From: Anatilimnocola floriformis
GTDB lineage: Bacteria > Planctomycetota > Planctomycetia > Pirellulales > Pirellulaceae
Length of the DNA: 64,000 nt
NCBI RefSeq assembly: GCF_024256385.1
Contig: NZ_JAMLFW010000001.1
Span: 4,154,001 to 4,218,000, forward strand
Direction: 5' to 3'
The notes beneath the pieces are model-generated. The model searched no databases and was not told the DNA's origin. It saw nothing but the letters and a program-made list of their open reading frames with translations. Shown piece after piece: positions 48,513-58,479 of the stretch (within the stretch, counting starts at the first letter, position 1; each line of letters starts with the position of its first letter). The position numbers and the translations under genes are program-made.

Positions 48513-51500
48513 ATGCTTCAACCCCGCATCACTGCCATTCGCCGCCGAGTGAGCCAGGCACAAGCTGGTCGAGCGTGGGGCTGGACGGTCGGCGCGATTG
48601 CCGCTGCGGCGTTGCTCGCTGGTGGAATCGATGCGGCGTTTCGCCTGCGCGCCTGGCCGTTGCGCTTGATGCTGACGGCGGGTGTGGTTGCGGTGGCGGT
48701 CGTCGCCATCCGCCGTTGGTTGCTTCCCTGGTGGCAGACGACCCACAGCGATGTACAAATTGCCCGGCGGCTGGAAATGCTCCATCCGCGCCTTGGCGAG
48801 CGACTTTCCTCAGCCCTCGCTTTTTTACAGCAGGGAACCGCCGATGCTCGCGAAGGCTCGCTGGAACTCCGCTACGCCGTCGTCGCCGAGGCCGAAGCCA
48901 TCGCCGCCGATCTTCCGTTGGAAAAGTCGATCGACACCAGGCCGCGCAATCGCGCGCTGGCAGTCTGTATCATCATCGCGCTGGTTGCCATCGGCCTGGC
49001 GATCTGGCGGCCGGCGAACTTCGGCCGTGCTGTTGTGCGACTCGCCTGGCCCATCGGTGGTCCTGTTTGGCCGCCGCGGCATCAGTTGAAATTGCTCGCG
49101 GCGCCAGCAGCCGTGGCCCTCGGCCAAAGTTTCGAAGTGCAGCTAGTCGATCTAAATGGCCGGCCGCCGGATGATGCCGCGATCACGCTGCACTACGATC
49201 AGCCGGCGCGGCGCACTGAGCGTGTACTGCTGCAGCAACGAGGCGACAAGCTGGTCTTTCGCATCGAACAGGTCCTGCAAGGTTTTCGCTATCGCGTCAC
49301 CGGCGGCGATGACGATTCTCTGCCGGAAATCGAACTCGTCGTCGTTCAGCCGCCGAAGCTCAATGATCTCGTAGCCGTTATCGAACCTCCGGCGTACTCG
49401 GGTCTGAAACCAGAACGGACCGGCCGTTTGATCAAGCTGCTCGCTGGTTCACGCTTGTCCGTTTCGGGCAAACTCGATCGCGCGGCAAAGGTCGTCAATC
49501 TGGTCTCGACGGCGAAAGAGCAGGTGCCCACGACTACTCTGTCGAATGACGCGTTGTCGTTTGAATCGGTGAGCGATGTCCCGTGGCAACCCAAGAAATC
49601 CGATCACGTTTGGATCGAACTCGTCGATGAAACCGGCAGTGTTACCGGTCGCGATGGTCCGCTTGAAATCCAGGTCGTCGCCGACTCTGCACCGTCGATC
49701 TCGTGGGAACAGCCTGGCGATCACAGCGCGTTCACCGCACAAGCCCTCGTGCCGCTCGCAGCCGTGGTGAAAGATGACCTTGCGGTGCAGCGTGTTGAAC
49801 TCCGCTTCGTCACGATTGGCAGCGAGCCGATGACGCCGCAAGCGGTCGTCCTCTTTTCGAAAGATCAGCCCCCTGCGAAGTCGCTGGGTGAAGGTGACTC
49901 GCGGTCGGTAACGCACGCCTGGGATCTGTCGCAGTTAACGCTTGCTGCCGAAGGAGCTGCGTTCTCGATTCAGATTGCGGCGCGAGATTTTCTCGGTCAA
50001 GAAACACTTTCGCCGCCTCGGCGCATCAGCCTGATCTCGACGCAAGATTTGCAAAATCGCCTTGTGCAACGGCAGGGAGCAATTCTGGAACAATTAGGCG
50101 AAGTCCTGCGTTTGCAGCGGCAGGCTCGCACGCTCATCGGTGAGGTTTCTGCCCGCCAAGCCGATGAAGGGAAATGGCAGCCGCGCGATCTCGATGTGCT
50201 GCAAAGTGCCGATCTGCAGCAACGGCAGGTCCAGCGACTGCTCGCCAATCCCGACGACGGCCTGGCGAAACAGATCGAGCAGTTGCTCGCCGAGTTGAAA
50301 TCGAATCGTCTGGGCGAAGAAGGAATCAGCAGCCGCATGCAATCGCTGCAAAAGCAGGTTCGCCGCCTGACCGAAGACGTGCTGCCGCCTCTCGAAGAAG
50401 AGTTGGCCACCGCGCTCAAGTCGGCCCGCCTGCGCTCCGAAGGCTGTGCCGAAGACGTTCCGCTGCCGCTCGGCGGCGTTACGCAGCATCAAGACCAGGC
50501 CGTAGCCGCGCTCGAATCGATGCTCGGCGAACTTGCCCAGTGGGATAGCTTCAGCCGCATTTCGCGCGAGGTCGGATTGCTGAAGCAGGAGCAACAAAAG
50601 TTGCGCGAGCAAACAGAAAGTGTCCGCGTAGCTCTCGCACTCGCCGAACGAGATGCCGAGCCGCTGAATCTCGCTCGCCAGTCGGCGCAGCGGCAACTCG
50701 AAGCCGCCCGGCAGTTCGACAAGCTGCAGCAACGGATGGAAACGCTCCTCGCCAAATTGCAAGACAGCGATCCACTCGCGGCCGGCAGTCTCGCCGATGC
50801 GCTCGATGCCGCTCAGCGACTCGCCATCGGCGGTCAGATGCGTTCGGCCGCTCGGCAACTCCAAGACACGCGGGCTGGCAACGCGGTGCAGACGCAAGAT
50901 CAGGTTCTCACCGGTTTGAACGAAGTCCTCGACCGCCTTGCCAGTCGTCGCGATCAAGATGCCAAACGCCAGCTCGCCTCGCTCAACGCGGCTGCCATTG
51001 AACTGAATCAGCTTGGCGCTCGCAGCGAAAATCTCGCCCGCGAAGCCACCGGAGCCGCTCAATCGAACGATCCGCAAAAACGCCAGCTCCAGCGACTAAC
51101 GAAAGATGCGCAGCGACTCGCACAAGAAGTCGCCGAACTCGCCCGCAAGCTCGAACGTCTACAAGCCAAAGGCGCCGCCGAGGCGGTAAAGAAGGCCAGT
51201 TCTTCTCTCTCGCAAGGAAGCCAATCGGCCAGCGGCGGCAACGGCGACACGGCCGAACAGCAAACCAAATCAGCCTTGGAAGATCTGCAACAAGCCAAAA
51301 AGCAGTTGCAACAGGAAATTCAAAAAGCTCAGGAAGACCTCGTTCGTGAGCAACTGGCCCGCCTTGAAACCGAACTCGCCGGATTGCTCAAGCGGCAACA
51401 AAATCTGCTCGGCGAAACGCAGCGTCTCGAAGCTGCCCGCCAAAAAAACAACGGCACGCTCGGCCGGGCGCAGCAAGCGTCGCTCCGCGATCTCGCCGAA

Positions 51501-52073
51501 GAACAGCGGCAGCTGGCCGATGCGGTTGAGCAAAGTAGCCAGGCGTTTTCTTCCGGCGAATCGTTCGATCTGGCCCTCGCTGGCGTCCGTCAGCAGATGC
51601 AGCGCGCCCACCGCAGCCTCGCTCGCAGCCTCACCGACGCTGCTACGCAAACCGCCCAACAGCAAGCCATCGCTCGCCTGCAACAACTCCTCGCCGCCGC
51701 CCGTTCGCAGGCCGACGAACAACCGATGGACGACAACAATCAGCAACAAGGCCCCGGCCAGCAGCAAGAAGGCGCTCCCGAGGTCCGCAGCATCGGCGAA
51801 CTCCGCCTGCTGCAGCAGTTGCAACTCGAAATCAACCGCCGCACCACGGAACTCGAAACGGCTCGCGCCAAATCGGGCGAGTTTTCTCCCGAGCAGTTAG
51901 CTGAACTGCAGGAACTTGCTGCGGAACAAGGCAAGGTCGCAGAGATCGTTCTCAACTTGATTCAAAAGAAACCGGAAGCAGAGGACGGCGAAAAAGCTCT
52001 ACCAGAGAAACCATCGCCAGAGAAGAAGCCGGGAAATGGCTTGGATGAAGAACTGCTGAAAGATCTGAAGTAG
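48513..52073 (+). CDS. large membrane/coiled-coil protein (DUF4175-like)
   Basis: A 1186-residue protein. Membrane helices lie near residues 25-45, 52-70 and 145-165 (LAVCIIIALVAIGLAIW). A beta-rich extracytoplasmic-like region follows (residues about 190-530, with PPAYSGLKPERTGRLIKL), then a very long Gln/Ala/Leu-rich coiled coil to the C-terminus, ending in a Lys/Glu/Pro tail. The arrangement resembles DUF4175-type proteins found with BatA-like and MoxR genes in planctomycetes, but the call is tentative. The ATG at 48513 is used; upstream sequence in frame looks non-coding. Function unknown. Confidence 0.75.
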   Translation: MLQPRITAIRRRVSQAQAGRAWGWTVGAIAAAALLAGGIDAAFRLRAWPLRLMLTAGVVAVAVVAIRRWLLPWWQTTHSDVQIARRLEMLHPRLGERLSSALAFLQQGTADAREGSLELRYAVVAEAEAIAADLPLEKSIDTRPRNRALAVCIIIALVAIGLAIWRPANFGRAVVRLAWPIGGPVWPPRHQLKLLAAPAAVALGQSFEVQLVDLNGRPPDDAAITLHYDQPARRTERVLLQQRGDKLVFRIEQVLQGFRYRVTGGDDDSLPEIELVVVQPPKLNDLVAVIEPPAYSGLKPERTGRLIKLLAGSRLSVSGKLDRAAKVVNLVSTAKEQVPTTTLSNDALSFESVSDVPWQPKKSDHVWIELVDETGSVTGRDGPLEIQVVADSAPSISWEQPGDHSAFTAQALVPLAAVVKDDLAVQRVELRFVTIGSEPMTPQAVVLFSKDQPPAKSLGEGDSRSVTHAWDLSQLTLAAEGAAFSIQIAARDFLGQETLSPPRRISLISTQDLQNRLVQRQGAILEQLGEVLRLQRQARTLIGEVSARQADEGKWQPRDLDVLQSADLQQRQVQRLLANPDDGLAKQIEQLLAELKSNRLGEEGISSRMQSLQKQVRRLTEDVLPPLEEELATALKSARLRSEGCAEDVPLPLGGVTQHQDQAVAALESMLGELAQWDSFSRISREVGLLKQEQQKLREQTESVRVALALAERDAEPLNLARQSAQRQLEAARQFDKLQQRMETLLAKLQDSDPLAAGSLADALDAAQRLAIGGQMRSAARQLQDTRAGNAVQTQDQVLTGLNEVLDRLASRRDQDAKRQLASLNAAAIELNQLGARSENLAREATGAAQSNDPQKRQLQRLTKDAQRLAQEVAELARKLERLQAKGAAEAVKKASSSLSQGSQSASGGNGDTAEQQTKSALEDLQQAKKQLQQEIQKAQEDLVREQLARLETELAGLLKRQQNLLGETQRLEAARQKNNGTLGRAQQASLRDLAEEQRQLADAVEQSSQAFSSGESFDLALAGVRQQMQRAHRSLARSLTDAATQTAQQQAIARLQQLLAAARSQADEQPMDDNNQQQGPGQQQEGAPEVRSIGELRLLQQLQLEINRRTTELETARAKSGEFSPEQLAELQELAAEQGKVAEIVLNLIQKKPEAEDGEKALPEKPSPEKKPGNGLDEELLKDLK

Positions 52074-52157
52074 CATTGTCGCTCACAAATTCTCCATGCA
52101 ACTATTCCCAACTCGCGATATAGTAAACCACCGCTCACCAAAATCCCCACCGTTAAA

Positions 52158-52202
52158 CCCCTCACCCTAACCCTCTCCCCGGAGTACCGAGGCGAGGGAA
52201 CC
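52158..52202 (+). repeat. CCCTCACCC element, well-preserved copy
   Basis: The copy begins CCCCTCACCCTAACCCTCTC, continues through CGGAGTACCGAGG and ends GAGGGAACC, nearly identical to 3985-4029. It lies in the leader of the DUF1552 gene, upstream of a short AACTTCAAACT motif that also appears before the DUF1501 gene at 2590. Confidence 0.7.
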
Positions 52203-52262
52203 ACGGCGACTCAAGCCGCAACTGCAAACTTCAAACTCATAACTTCGAACTGTAAAGTCTCC

Positions 52263-53501
52263 ATGCCCACTCTCAACCGTCGAACGTTCCTCCGCGGCGC
52301 CGGCGTCGCCTTCGCCCTGCCGCTGCTCGATGCGATGCAACCAGCCTTTGCCGGCGAGACGAAGGAAGCCGCCATTCCGCGGCGGATGGTCTGCATGGAA
52401 ACCAACATGGGAATCCTGCCGCAGTACTTCTTTCCCGAGAAGGAAGGCCGCGACTATGAAGGGACGCCCTACCTCGATCGACTCAAGGCCCACCGCGAAC
52501 AGATGACAGTTTTCAGTGGCGTCAGTTTGCCAGGCGTCACCGGCGCACATGCGGCCGAGAAGTGCTTTCTCACCGGCACGCCACATCCAGAACGCGGCGG
52601 TTTTCGAAACTGGGTTTCGCTCGATCAATACGCGGCCGAACACGTCGGCAATCGCACTCGCTATCCGTCGCTCGTTCTAGCCATGAGCGGCGAGGGTGGC
52701 ACGCTCAGCTTCACCCGCAGCGGCGCGCCAATCTCGGCCGAGCGGAGCCCGAAGAAGCTGTTCAACAAGCTATTCGTGCAGGGCAAAGCCGACGAAGTCG
52801 CCGCCAACGTCGAGGCCCTCAAGCAGGGCCGGAGCATGCTCGACTTCGTCGGCGATCAGTCGAAGCGACTGAACCGCAGCTTGTCGAAACCCGATCAACA
52901 ACGGATGGATCAATATCTGTCGAGTGTTCGCGAACTTGAGCAACGCCTGCACAGCAGCGAGGAATGGGAATACAAACCCAAGCCGACGGTCACGGCCACA
53001 GCGCCGGAAGACATCGAAGATCAAAAGGAGTTCATCCGCAAGACGCGACTTATGTTCGATGTGATGAAGCTCGCCCTCGAAACCGATTCGACGCGAATCA
53101 TCAGCCTCTTCATCGACACAACCGTCATTCACAACATCACCCACCACGGCAACCGCCCCGAGGTGCTCGCCGAATTGCGCGCGAAAGAAGAAGGGCAGTT
53201 CGACGCCCTCAACGCGTTCCTCACTGCCCTGGCCGACACCAAGGAAGCAGGCCAATCGCTGCTCGACCGCAGTATGGTTCTGTACGGCACTTGCATGGGC
53301 AGCGCGAACTCGCACTCCAACGTCAATCTCCCCGTCCTCATCGCCGGCGGCGGTTTCAAGCACGGCCAGCACTTGGCTTTCGATCAGAAGAATAACTACC
53401 CGCTGTCGAATCTGTATCTCTCAATGCTCCACCGCCTCGGCATCGAGACGAACGAATTCTCGACTTCCAAAGGCACGATGCACGGCCTCGACCTCGTCTA
53501 G
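52263..53501 (+). CDS. DUF1552 family protein with Tat signal
   Basis: A 412-residue protein of the DUF1552 family, distantly related to DUF1501. Tat signal NRRTFLRGAGVAFALPLL is followed by AIPRRMVCMETNMGILPQYF, GVTGAHAAEKCFLTGTP, DQQRMDQYLSSVRELEQRL and ITHHGNRPEVLAELR. The gene directly precedes the DUF1587/1592-type cytochrome-like gene, 41 bases away, which is the usual pair in planctomycetes. Substrate unknown. Confidence 0.9.
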   Translation: MPTLNRRTFLRGAGVAFALPLLDAMQPAFAGETKEAAIPRRMVCMETNMGILPQYFFPEKEGRDYEGTPYLDRLKAHREQMTVFSGVSLPGVTGAHAAEKCFLTGTPHPERGGFRNWVSLDQYAAEHVGNRTRYPSLVLAMSGEGGTLSFTRSGAPISAERSPKKLFNKLFVQGKADEVAANVEALKQGRSMLDFVGDQSKRLNRSLSKPDQQRMDQYLSSVRELEQRLHSSEEWEYKPKPTVTATAPEDIEDQKEFIRKTRLMFDVMKLALETDSTRIISLFIDTTVIHNITHHGNRPEVLAELRAKEEGQFDALNAFLTALADTKEAGQSLLDRSMVLYGTCMGSANSHSNVNLPVLIAGGGFKHGQHLAFDQKNNYPLSNLYLSMLHRLGIETNEFSTSKGTMHGLDLV

Positions 53502-53542
53502 CTCCAACCACCACTGCCCTCCTTCTCCCGATCAGTCCCGCC

Positions 53543-56155
53543 ATGCGCATCTCCGTCCCTCTGTGTCTCTGTGGTGCATTCCTCTTCGCAGCCATCGCCA
53601 GCGCGGGAGAAGTCGAGAAGCTATTCTTCAAATCGCACTGCGTCTCCTGCCACGATGCCGACACCAAGGAAGGGGGCCTCGACCTCACGACCTTCAAGCA
53701 AGATCTCGCCAACGCCGAGAACTTCGCCCGTTGGATCAAAATCCACGACCGCATCGAATCCGGCGAAATGCCGCCGAAAAACCAGCCGCGGCCGAAGCCA
53801 GACGAGATCAACGCAGTCACCAAGTCCTTGCGTGATGAACTCGTTACCGCGGAAACCAAACGCCTCTCCACTAACCGCACCGGCATCCGCCGTTTAACGC
53901 GCGCCGAATACGAGAACACCATCCGAGATCTCTTCGACATGCCGGGCATTGCCCTGTATGGCAGCCTGCCAGCTGACGGCAGCGCGCACGGCTTTGATAA
54001 GAACAGCGATGCCCTCGACATCTCGCATGTGAACATGGCCAAGTACGTCGAAGCGGCCGATCACATTCTCGATCTGGCGATCGCCACCCAACCACAACCG
54101 CCGGTGAAGCAGCTGCAACGGATCTCGCTCGCCCGGCACGTTGGTCACATTCTTGGCAACGGCGATGCAGTGCTGCTGAAAAATAAACAGCCCGATCCCG
54201 AGTATCCGCCTGCCGGTGAACAGGGGCACATCGATCAAGGCGCGCACGAAAGAATTGGTTCATTCGAGCGGAACAGCAGCACCGGCGTCTTTCGCCATGA
54301 AGACGAGTCGTTCAATCCTTATTTTCTCGACTTCGCGGTCCTCTATCCGGGTCGCTATCGACTCAAAGCGTCGTTCTTCAGCTTCGGCTGGGACAAGGGA
54401 ACCGTTACGCCCGCGCGCGGCACCGAAGCGGCCCGTCTTTCGGCCGTACAACTGAGCCAGGATGGCCGACATGGTGGCCATCCGAGCTATGTACTCGGCT
54501 ACTTCGCCGCGCCGTCGCTCGAGTCGCGCGAGCACGAGTTCGTGCACTGGCTGAACTACAAGGAAACGATCGGCTTCAACGCGGCGTCGCTCGCACCTGC
54601 TTTCAACTACAACCGCAAGGGTCGGGCGATGGCCTTCGCTGGTCCCGGCATCGGCGTCGATTGGCTCGAGATCGAAGGACCGATCAACAACACCTGGCCG
54701 CCGCTGCCACACAAGCTCCTCTTCGGCGAGTTGCCGATCGTTGAGTTCAAACAGGCCGAGCAACCGAACGTGAAACTGCCGAAACGAAAACTGCTGCGGC
54801 AGGAAATCGTGCATGTAAGAAATCGTCCCGATCCGACGACGGGGCTTTGGTCGGTGAAGAGCGAGCAACCACTCGTCGATGCCGATCGTTTGCTCGCGAC
54901 GTTTCTGCCGAAGGCGTTTCGCCGCCCGGTTCCCGCCGAAGTTCGTGAGGCCTACGTCGCAAAGGTCGACGAGCGTTTGCAGGCCGGCGATTGCTTCGAA
55001 CTGGCGATGCGCTGGGCCTATCGCGCGGCTCTTTGTTCGCCCGATTTTCTGTATCACGTTGAGCCAGTCGAAAACAACGCCAAGGTCGATGAGTACGCGC
55101 TCGCCAGTCGCTTGTCGTATTTCTTCTGGAACAGCCAACCCGATGAGCGGCTCCTCGCACTGGCCAAGGACAAAAAACTGGCGAAATCAGAAACGCTGCA
55201 GAGCGAAGTTGATCGTCTGTTGAGCGACGCCAAAGCCCAGCGGTTCATCGACGATTTTCTCGGCCAATGGCTGAAGCTGCGGCAGATTGCGGCAACCGAT
55301 CCAGATCGAAAGTTGTATCCCGAGTTCAGCGCCTACCTGCAAGATTCGATGGTTGCAGAGACACGAGCCTACTTTCGTGAGCTCGTCGAGAAAAACCTTT
55401 CAGCTAGCCATTTGATCCGTTCCGATTTCGCGATGGTGAACGAAAAACTCGCGAAGCACTATGGCATCGAAGGGGTGAGCGGCCCGGAGATTCGCCGCGT
55501 GCAGTTGCCGGCTGGTTCGCTCCGCGGCGGCTTCCTCACGCAGGCCTCGATTCTGAAGATCACCGCCAACGGCACGACGACGTCGCCTGTTCCGCGCGGC
55601 GCCTTTGTGATGGAGCGACTTCTCGGCTTGCCGCCAGAACCGCCGCCGCCGAACATTCCGGCGATCGAACCCGATGTTCGTGGTGCGAGCACCATTCGCG
55701 AACAACTGGCCAAGCATCGCGCCGATACCGCCTGTGCGTCCTGCCATGCGAAAATGGATCCGCCGGGCTTTGCCTTGGAAGCCTTCGATGTGATCGGCGG
55801 TTTCCGCGAACGCTATCGCTCGATCGGCGACGGTGACACCGCGCCGCGCGGCAACATCGACCCCTTCATCGGCATCAGTTTCAAACTTGGCCCGCAGGTC
55901 GATCCCTCCGGCATCCTGCCTGATGATCGGCAGTTCAAAGATGTCCGCGAGTATCAGGAACTGATGGCCGGTAATGAATCCCTGCTGCTGAAGAACCTCG
56001 CCCGCCAACTGACGATTTACTCCACCGGCCGAGATCTCGCCTTCGGCGATCGTGAGCCGATCACCACGATCGTCGAACGCACGCAAAAGAGCGGCGGTGG
56101 CATTCGGCGGTTGATTCACGAAGTGGTGCAAAGCGAGTTGTTTCGTGCCCCATGA
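53543..56155 (+). CDS. planctomycete cytochrome-like protein (DUF1587/1592/1588/1585)
   Basis: An 870-residue exported protein. Domain order is: signal peptide, PSCyt-type C-x-x-C-H (CVSCHDADTKEGGLDL), DUF1587 (RLTRAEYENTIRDLFDMPG), a middle carbohydrate-binding-like region, DUF1595/DUF1592 (YALASRLSYFFWNSQPDERL), DUF1588 (GGFLTQASILKITANGTTTS with a second CASCHAKMDPPGFALE) and DUF1585 at the C-terminus (RQLTIYSTGRDLAFGDRE). Two haem-binding motifs are therefore present. It is paired with DUF1552 and may act as a surface redox enzyme; the activity is unknown. Confidence 0.92.
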   Translation: MRISVPLCLCGAFLFAAIASAGEVEKLFFKSHCVSCHDADTKEGGLDLTTFKQDLANAENFARWIKIHDRIESGEMPPKNQPRPKPDEINAVTKSLRDELVTAETKRLSTNRTGIRRLTRAEYENTIRDLFDMPGIALYGSLPADGSAHGFDKNSDALDISHVNMAKYVEAADHILDLAIATQPQPPVKQLQRISLARHVGHILGNGDAVLLKNKQPDPEYPPAGEQGHIDQGAHERIGSFERNSSTGVFRHEDESFNPYFLDFAVLYPGRYRLKASFFSFGWDKGTVTPARGTEAARLSAVQLSQDGRHGGHPSYVLGYFAAPSLESREHEFVHWLNYKETIGFNAASLAPAFNYNRKGRAMAFAGPGIGVDWLEIEGPINNTWPPLPHKLLFGELPIVEFKQAEQPNVKLPKRKLLRQEIVHVRNRPDPTTGLWSVKSEQPLVDADRLLATFLPKAFRRPVPAEVREAYVAKVDERLQAGDCFELAMRWAYRAALCSPDFLYHVEPVENNAKVDEYALASRLSYFFWNSQPDERLLALAKDKKLAKSETLQSEVDRLLSDAKAQRFIDDFLGQWLKLRQIAATDPDRKLYPEFSAYLQDSMVAETRAYFRELVEKNLSASHLIRSDFAMVNEKLAKHYGIEGVSGPEIRRVQLPAGSLRGGFLTQASILKITANGTTTSPVPRGAFVMERLLGLPPEPPPPNIPAIEPDVRGASTIREQLAKHRADTACASCHAKMDPPGFALEAFDVIGGFRERYRSIGDGDTAPRGNIDPFIGISFKLGPQVDPSGILPDDRQFKDVREYQELMAGNESLLLKNLARQLTIYSTGRDLAFGDREPITTIVERTQKSGGGIRRLIHEVVQSELFRAP

Positions 56156-56214
56156 GGCGATTGCAGATGGCGGATCGCAGAATGCAGATTGGAAGACGGG
56201 TACAGGAACGCGTT

Positions 56215-56772
56215 ATGCTGAAGAATTTGATTTTTGTTGTGATTTGCCTTGTAGCCGGCGGTTTGCGTGCGCAAGAACCATCTGCTGAAACCGCCACGAT
56301 CAAACTTCGCGTCACCGGCCTTTTCTCTCCCGAGCGCGAGCAAGATTTGCGTGAGGTGATGCTGCTAATCCCCGATGCTACGCTCAAAAGCATCGACTAC
56401 GGCGCTGCCGAAGCGGTGTTTGAGTACGACCCCAAAAAATCGTTCGACAAAGCCAAGCCCGACAAAATTCCGGAACGGCTCGACAACGCCGTTCGCACTC
56501 ATTCGCATTCCACCTTCGGCATTAAACCGCTCAGCGCAACGCCGGCGGACAAACTGCAAACCGTTGAAATCGGCGTGCTCGGTCTCGATTGCAAAGGTTG
56601 CGCGCTAGCTGCTTACGAATCGGTCGCGCGCATCGAAGGAGTCATGCAAGCGACGGCGAACTTCAAGGCGGGTTTGGTGACGGCCAAATTCGATCCAGAA
56701 AAAACGAACAAGGCAGCCCTCGAAGAAGCACTTACGCGCGCCCGCGTCGATCTGAAGAAGCCCGCGCCGTAG
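56215..56772 (+). CDS. secreted protein with two HMA-like modules
   Basis: A 185-residue protein with a signal peptide (LIFVVICLVAGGLRAQ) and two heavy-metal-associated (HMA) beta-alpha-beta-beta-alpha-beta units. The second (VEIGVLGLDCKGCALAAYES) has the C-x-x-C metal-binding motif; the first (IKLRVTGLFSPEREQDLREV) has Ser-Pro-Glu-Arg in that place and cannot bind metal in the usual way. The ATG at 56215 starts the signal peptide. It begins 59 bases after the cytochrome-like gene. Confidence 0.75.
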   Translation: MLKNLIFVVICLVAGGLRAQEPSAETATIKLRVTGLFSPEREQDLREVMLLIPDATLKSIDYGAAEAVFEYDPKKSFDKAKPDKIPERLDNAVRTHSHSTFGIKPLSATPADKLQTVEIGVLGLDCKGCALAAYESVARIEGVMQATANFKAGLVTAKFDPEKTNKAALEEALTRARVDLKKPAP

Positions 56773-56778
56773 CCCTTC

Positions 56779-58035
56779 TTACTGGCGTCGTTCGAGGGCC
56801 GCGGGTTTGACCACGGCTTGCTTCTCCTGGGCGTACCAGAATTGCCAGGCTTGTGAATTGAAGCCGAAGTTCACACCGCTGCCGGCCAATTGGGCCAGGC
56901 CGTCGAGCACGTGTTGATTTTGCACGCGATAGACGTAAGTCTTCGGGCCTTCATTCGAACGAAAGTTGGTGCCACCCGTGCCGTTACTGCTGCTGCTGAA
57001 CGATTGACTGTAGGTGTCGCCCGCGCCGCGGCCGGTAGAGCCGACCGTTTGCGTGTGCGTGGTGACGAGGGCGGCAATCAGCGGCGCGATGGCAGTGCGA
57101 TCACCCAGACGGCCGAGAGCGATGCCGGCTCGATTGATGGTGACGTTGTTGGTGTCTTTCAACGCCCGGATGTAACCATCGGCGATGTGCGGTGGATTGG
57201 CTTTGACGATCTTGTCGAGGCAGTAATGAAAAATCTCCTCGTCGGCGTCGCTCAGCGAGATACTGACGAGCGCCCGTTCCGCGGCTGAGTTATTCATCTC
57301 GGCGAGCACGTCGGCAAACAGCATCTTGATGCGGCGGTTCTTGTCTTCCTTCATCACCGTGACGAGCGGGCCGATCGCGACGGGATCGTGAATGTCGGAC
57401 AAGTACTCGGCTGCTTCCCGAGCCTTGGCCATGATGTCCAGCTCTCTTCGCCAACGACGGATCTTGCCGAGCCATTCTTTTTCTTCAAGCTCGCGCTTGG
57501 CCGAGATTTCAAGGAGTTCAATCTCCTGAATCGTCCGCCATCGGCCTTTGTAAAGCTCGTAGCCGTCCTGCCGCCTGGTCTCAGCGTGCTTCACCCATTT
57601 ACCGTCCAGTAAGACGTAACCCATCGCGCGGCGGGCGCCGGCATGCTTTTCGTCCAGATCGAGAACCCGCGCTACGTGCAAGTTGCGCTCGGCAGTCAGT
57701 TGCTGCACCTTGCACCACTCGGCCAGTTTCCACTGATCCGCAGCCGTATCGGCAAATGTTGGCAGCAGCCGCTGATACTCGGCCAGCGCGGGGCGTTGCT
57801 GCGAAGCCTGCCGGACTTGCGTCAGTTGCAGCGAAACGACCAAGCCCGCGCCCGTGCGGACGCGGTAATGCGTCAGCGGTAGTTCGTCGCGGTTCAGCCA
57901 TTCCCCTTCGACCACGCCGCCCGACTCGAGGGCAAAGACGTCGAGCGCCAGCGACGAAGCAGGGTCAGCCAGCGCAACCGTGAAGGCGCCACAAAGGAGC
58001 ATCGTGCGTGACCAGCATGGCATTAAACTGCGCAT
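56779..58035 (-). CDS. secreted HEAT-repeat-like protein
   Basis: A 418-residue protein with an N-terminal signal (RTMLLCGAFTVALADPAS), a beta-rich N-terminal region, a charged helical middle (ELLEISAKRELEEKEWLGKI) and HEAT-like helical repeats (AAEYLSDIHDPVAIGPLVTV, ALGRLGDRTAIAPLIAALVT). A Ser/Gly-rich loop (SQSFSSSSNGTGGTNFR) precedes the C-terminus. The phrases recall planctomycete HEAT-repeat proteins. The start is ATG 58035 or 58023. It is convergent with the HMA protein gene. Function unknown. Confidence 0.75.
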   Translation of the reverse strand: MRSLMPCWSRTMLLCGAFTVALADPASSLALDVFALESGGVVEGEWLNRDELPLTHYRVRTGAGLVVSLQLTQVRQASQQRPALAEYQRLLPTFADTAADQWKLAEWCKVQQLTAERNLHVARVLDLDEKHAGARRAMGYVLLDGKWVKHAETRRQDGYELYKGRWRTIQEIELLEISAKRELEEKEWLGKIRRWRRELDIMAKAREAAEYLSDIHDPVAIGPLVTVMKEDKNRRIKMLFADVLAEMNNSAAERALVSISLSDADEEIFHYCLDKIVKANPPHIADGYIRALKDTNNVTINRAGIALGRLGDRTAIAPLIAALVTTHTQTVGSTGRGAGDTYSQSFSSSSNGTGGTNFRSNEGPKTYVYRVQNQHVLDGLAQLAGSGVNFGFNSQAWQFWYAQEKQAVVKPAALERRQ

Positions 58036-58241
58036 GCCTCTCAATATACGAGCGCGGATTCAGCGGCGGCAAGTGTTTCGCCAGGTTCCACGATTCGGTG
58101 CTCGCGGGCGAAATCTCAAGAATCGCCTGCCAAACCGGAGGATTTCCCTCGTTGACGCCCCCGCGGCGGTCTGGTAGAAAATTGGATTCGCTAATAGCCG
58201 AAAATTGTCTCTAAACGTATACACTCCAGAAGGTTGAACGC

Positions 58242-58433
58242 ATGGGCGGGATCATTCATCGGATGAAGGAATTGCGGCAACGCCGTAAGCGCAAGAAGAA
58301 GCTGGCCGTTTTCAAGCGGAAGGCCGTGAAGGCCAGCGCTTCGGAAAAAGCCGTCATCGCGAACAAACTTCGCCGCATGACCGCCGGCGCCGAAGTGATC
58401 ATTGCTGCTATGGGTCTGGAAGAGAAGCGCTAA
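58242..58433 (+). CDS. conserved-type small basic protein, 63 residues
   Basis: A very basic 63-residue protein (MGGIIHRMKELRQRRKRKKK near the start, ANKLRRMTAGAEVIIAAMGL near the end). It resembles a small basic family conserved in planctomycetes (possibly Pfam DUF6800; not verified). High Lys/Arg content suggests nucleic-acid binding. The start has AGAAGG upstream. Confidence 0.75.
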   Translation: MGGIIHRMKELRQRRKRKKKLAVFKRKAVKASASEKAVIANKLRRMTAGAEVIIAAMGLEEKR

Positions 58434-58479
58434 TCTGCCGCAGCCGTTAAGGCTACTTGGCATTTTTGAGGACTGAAAG

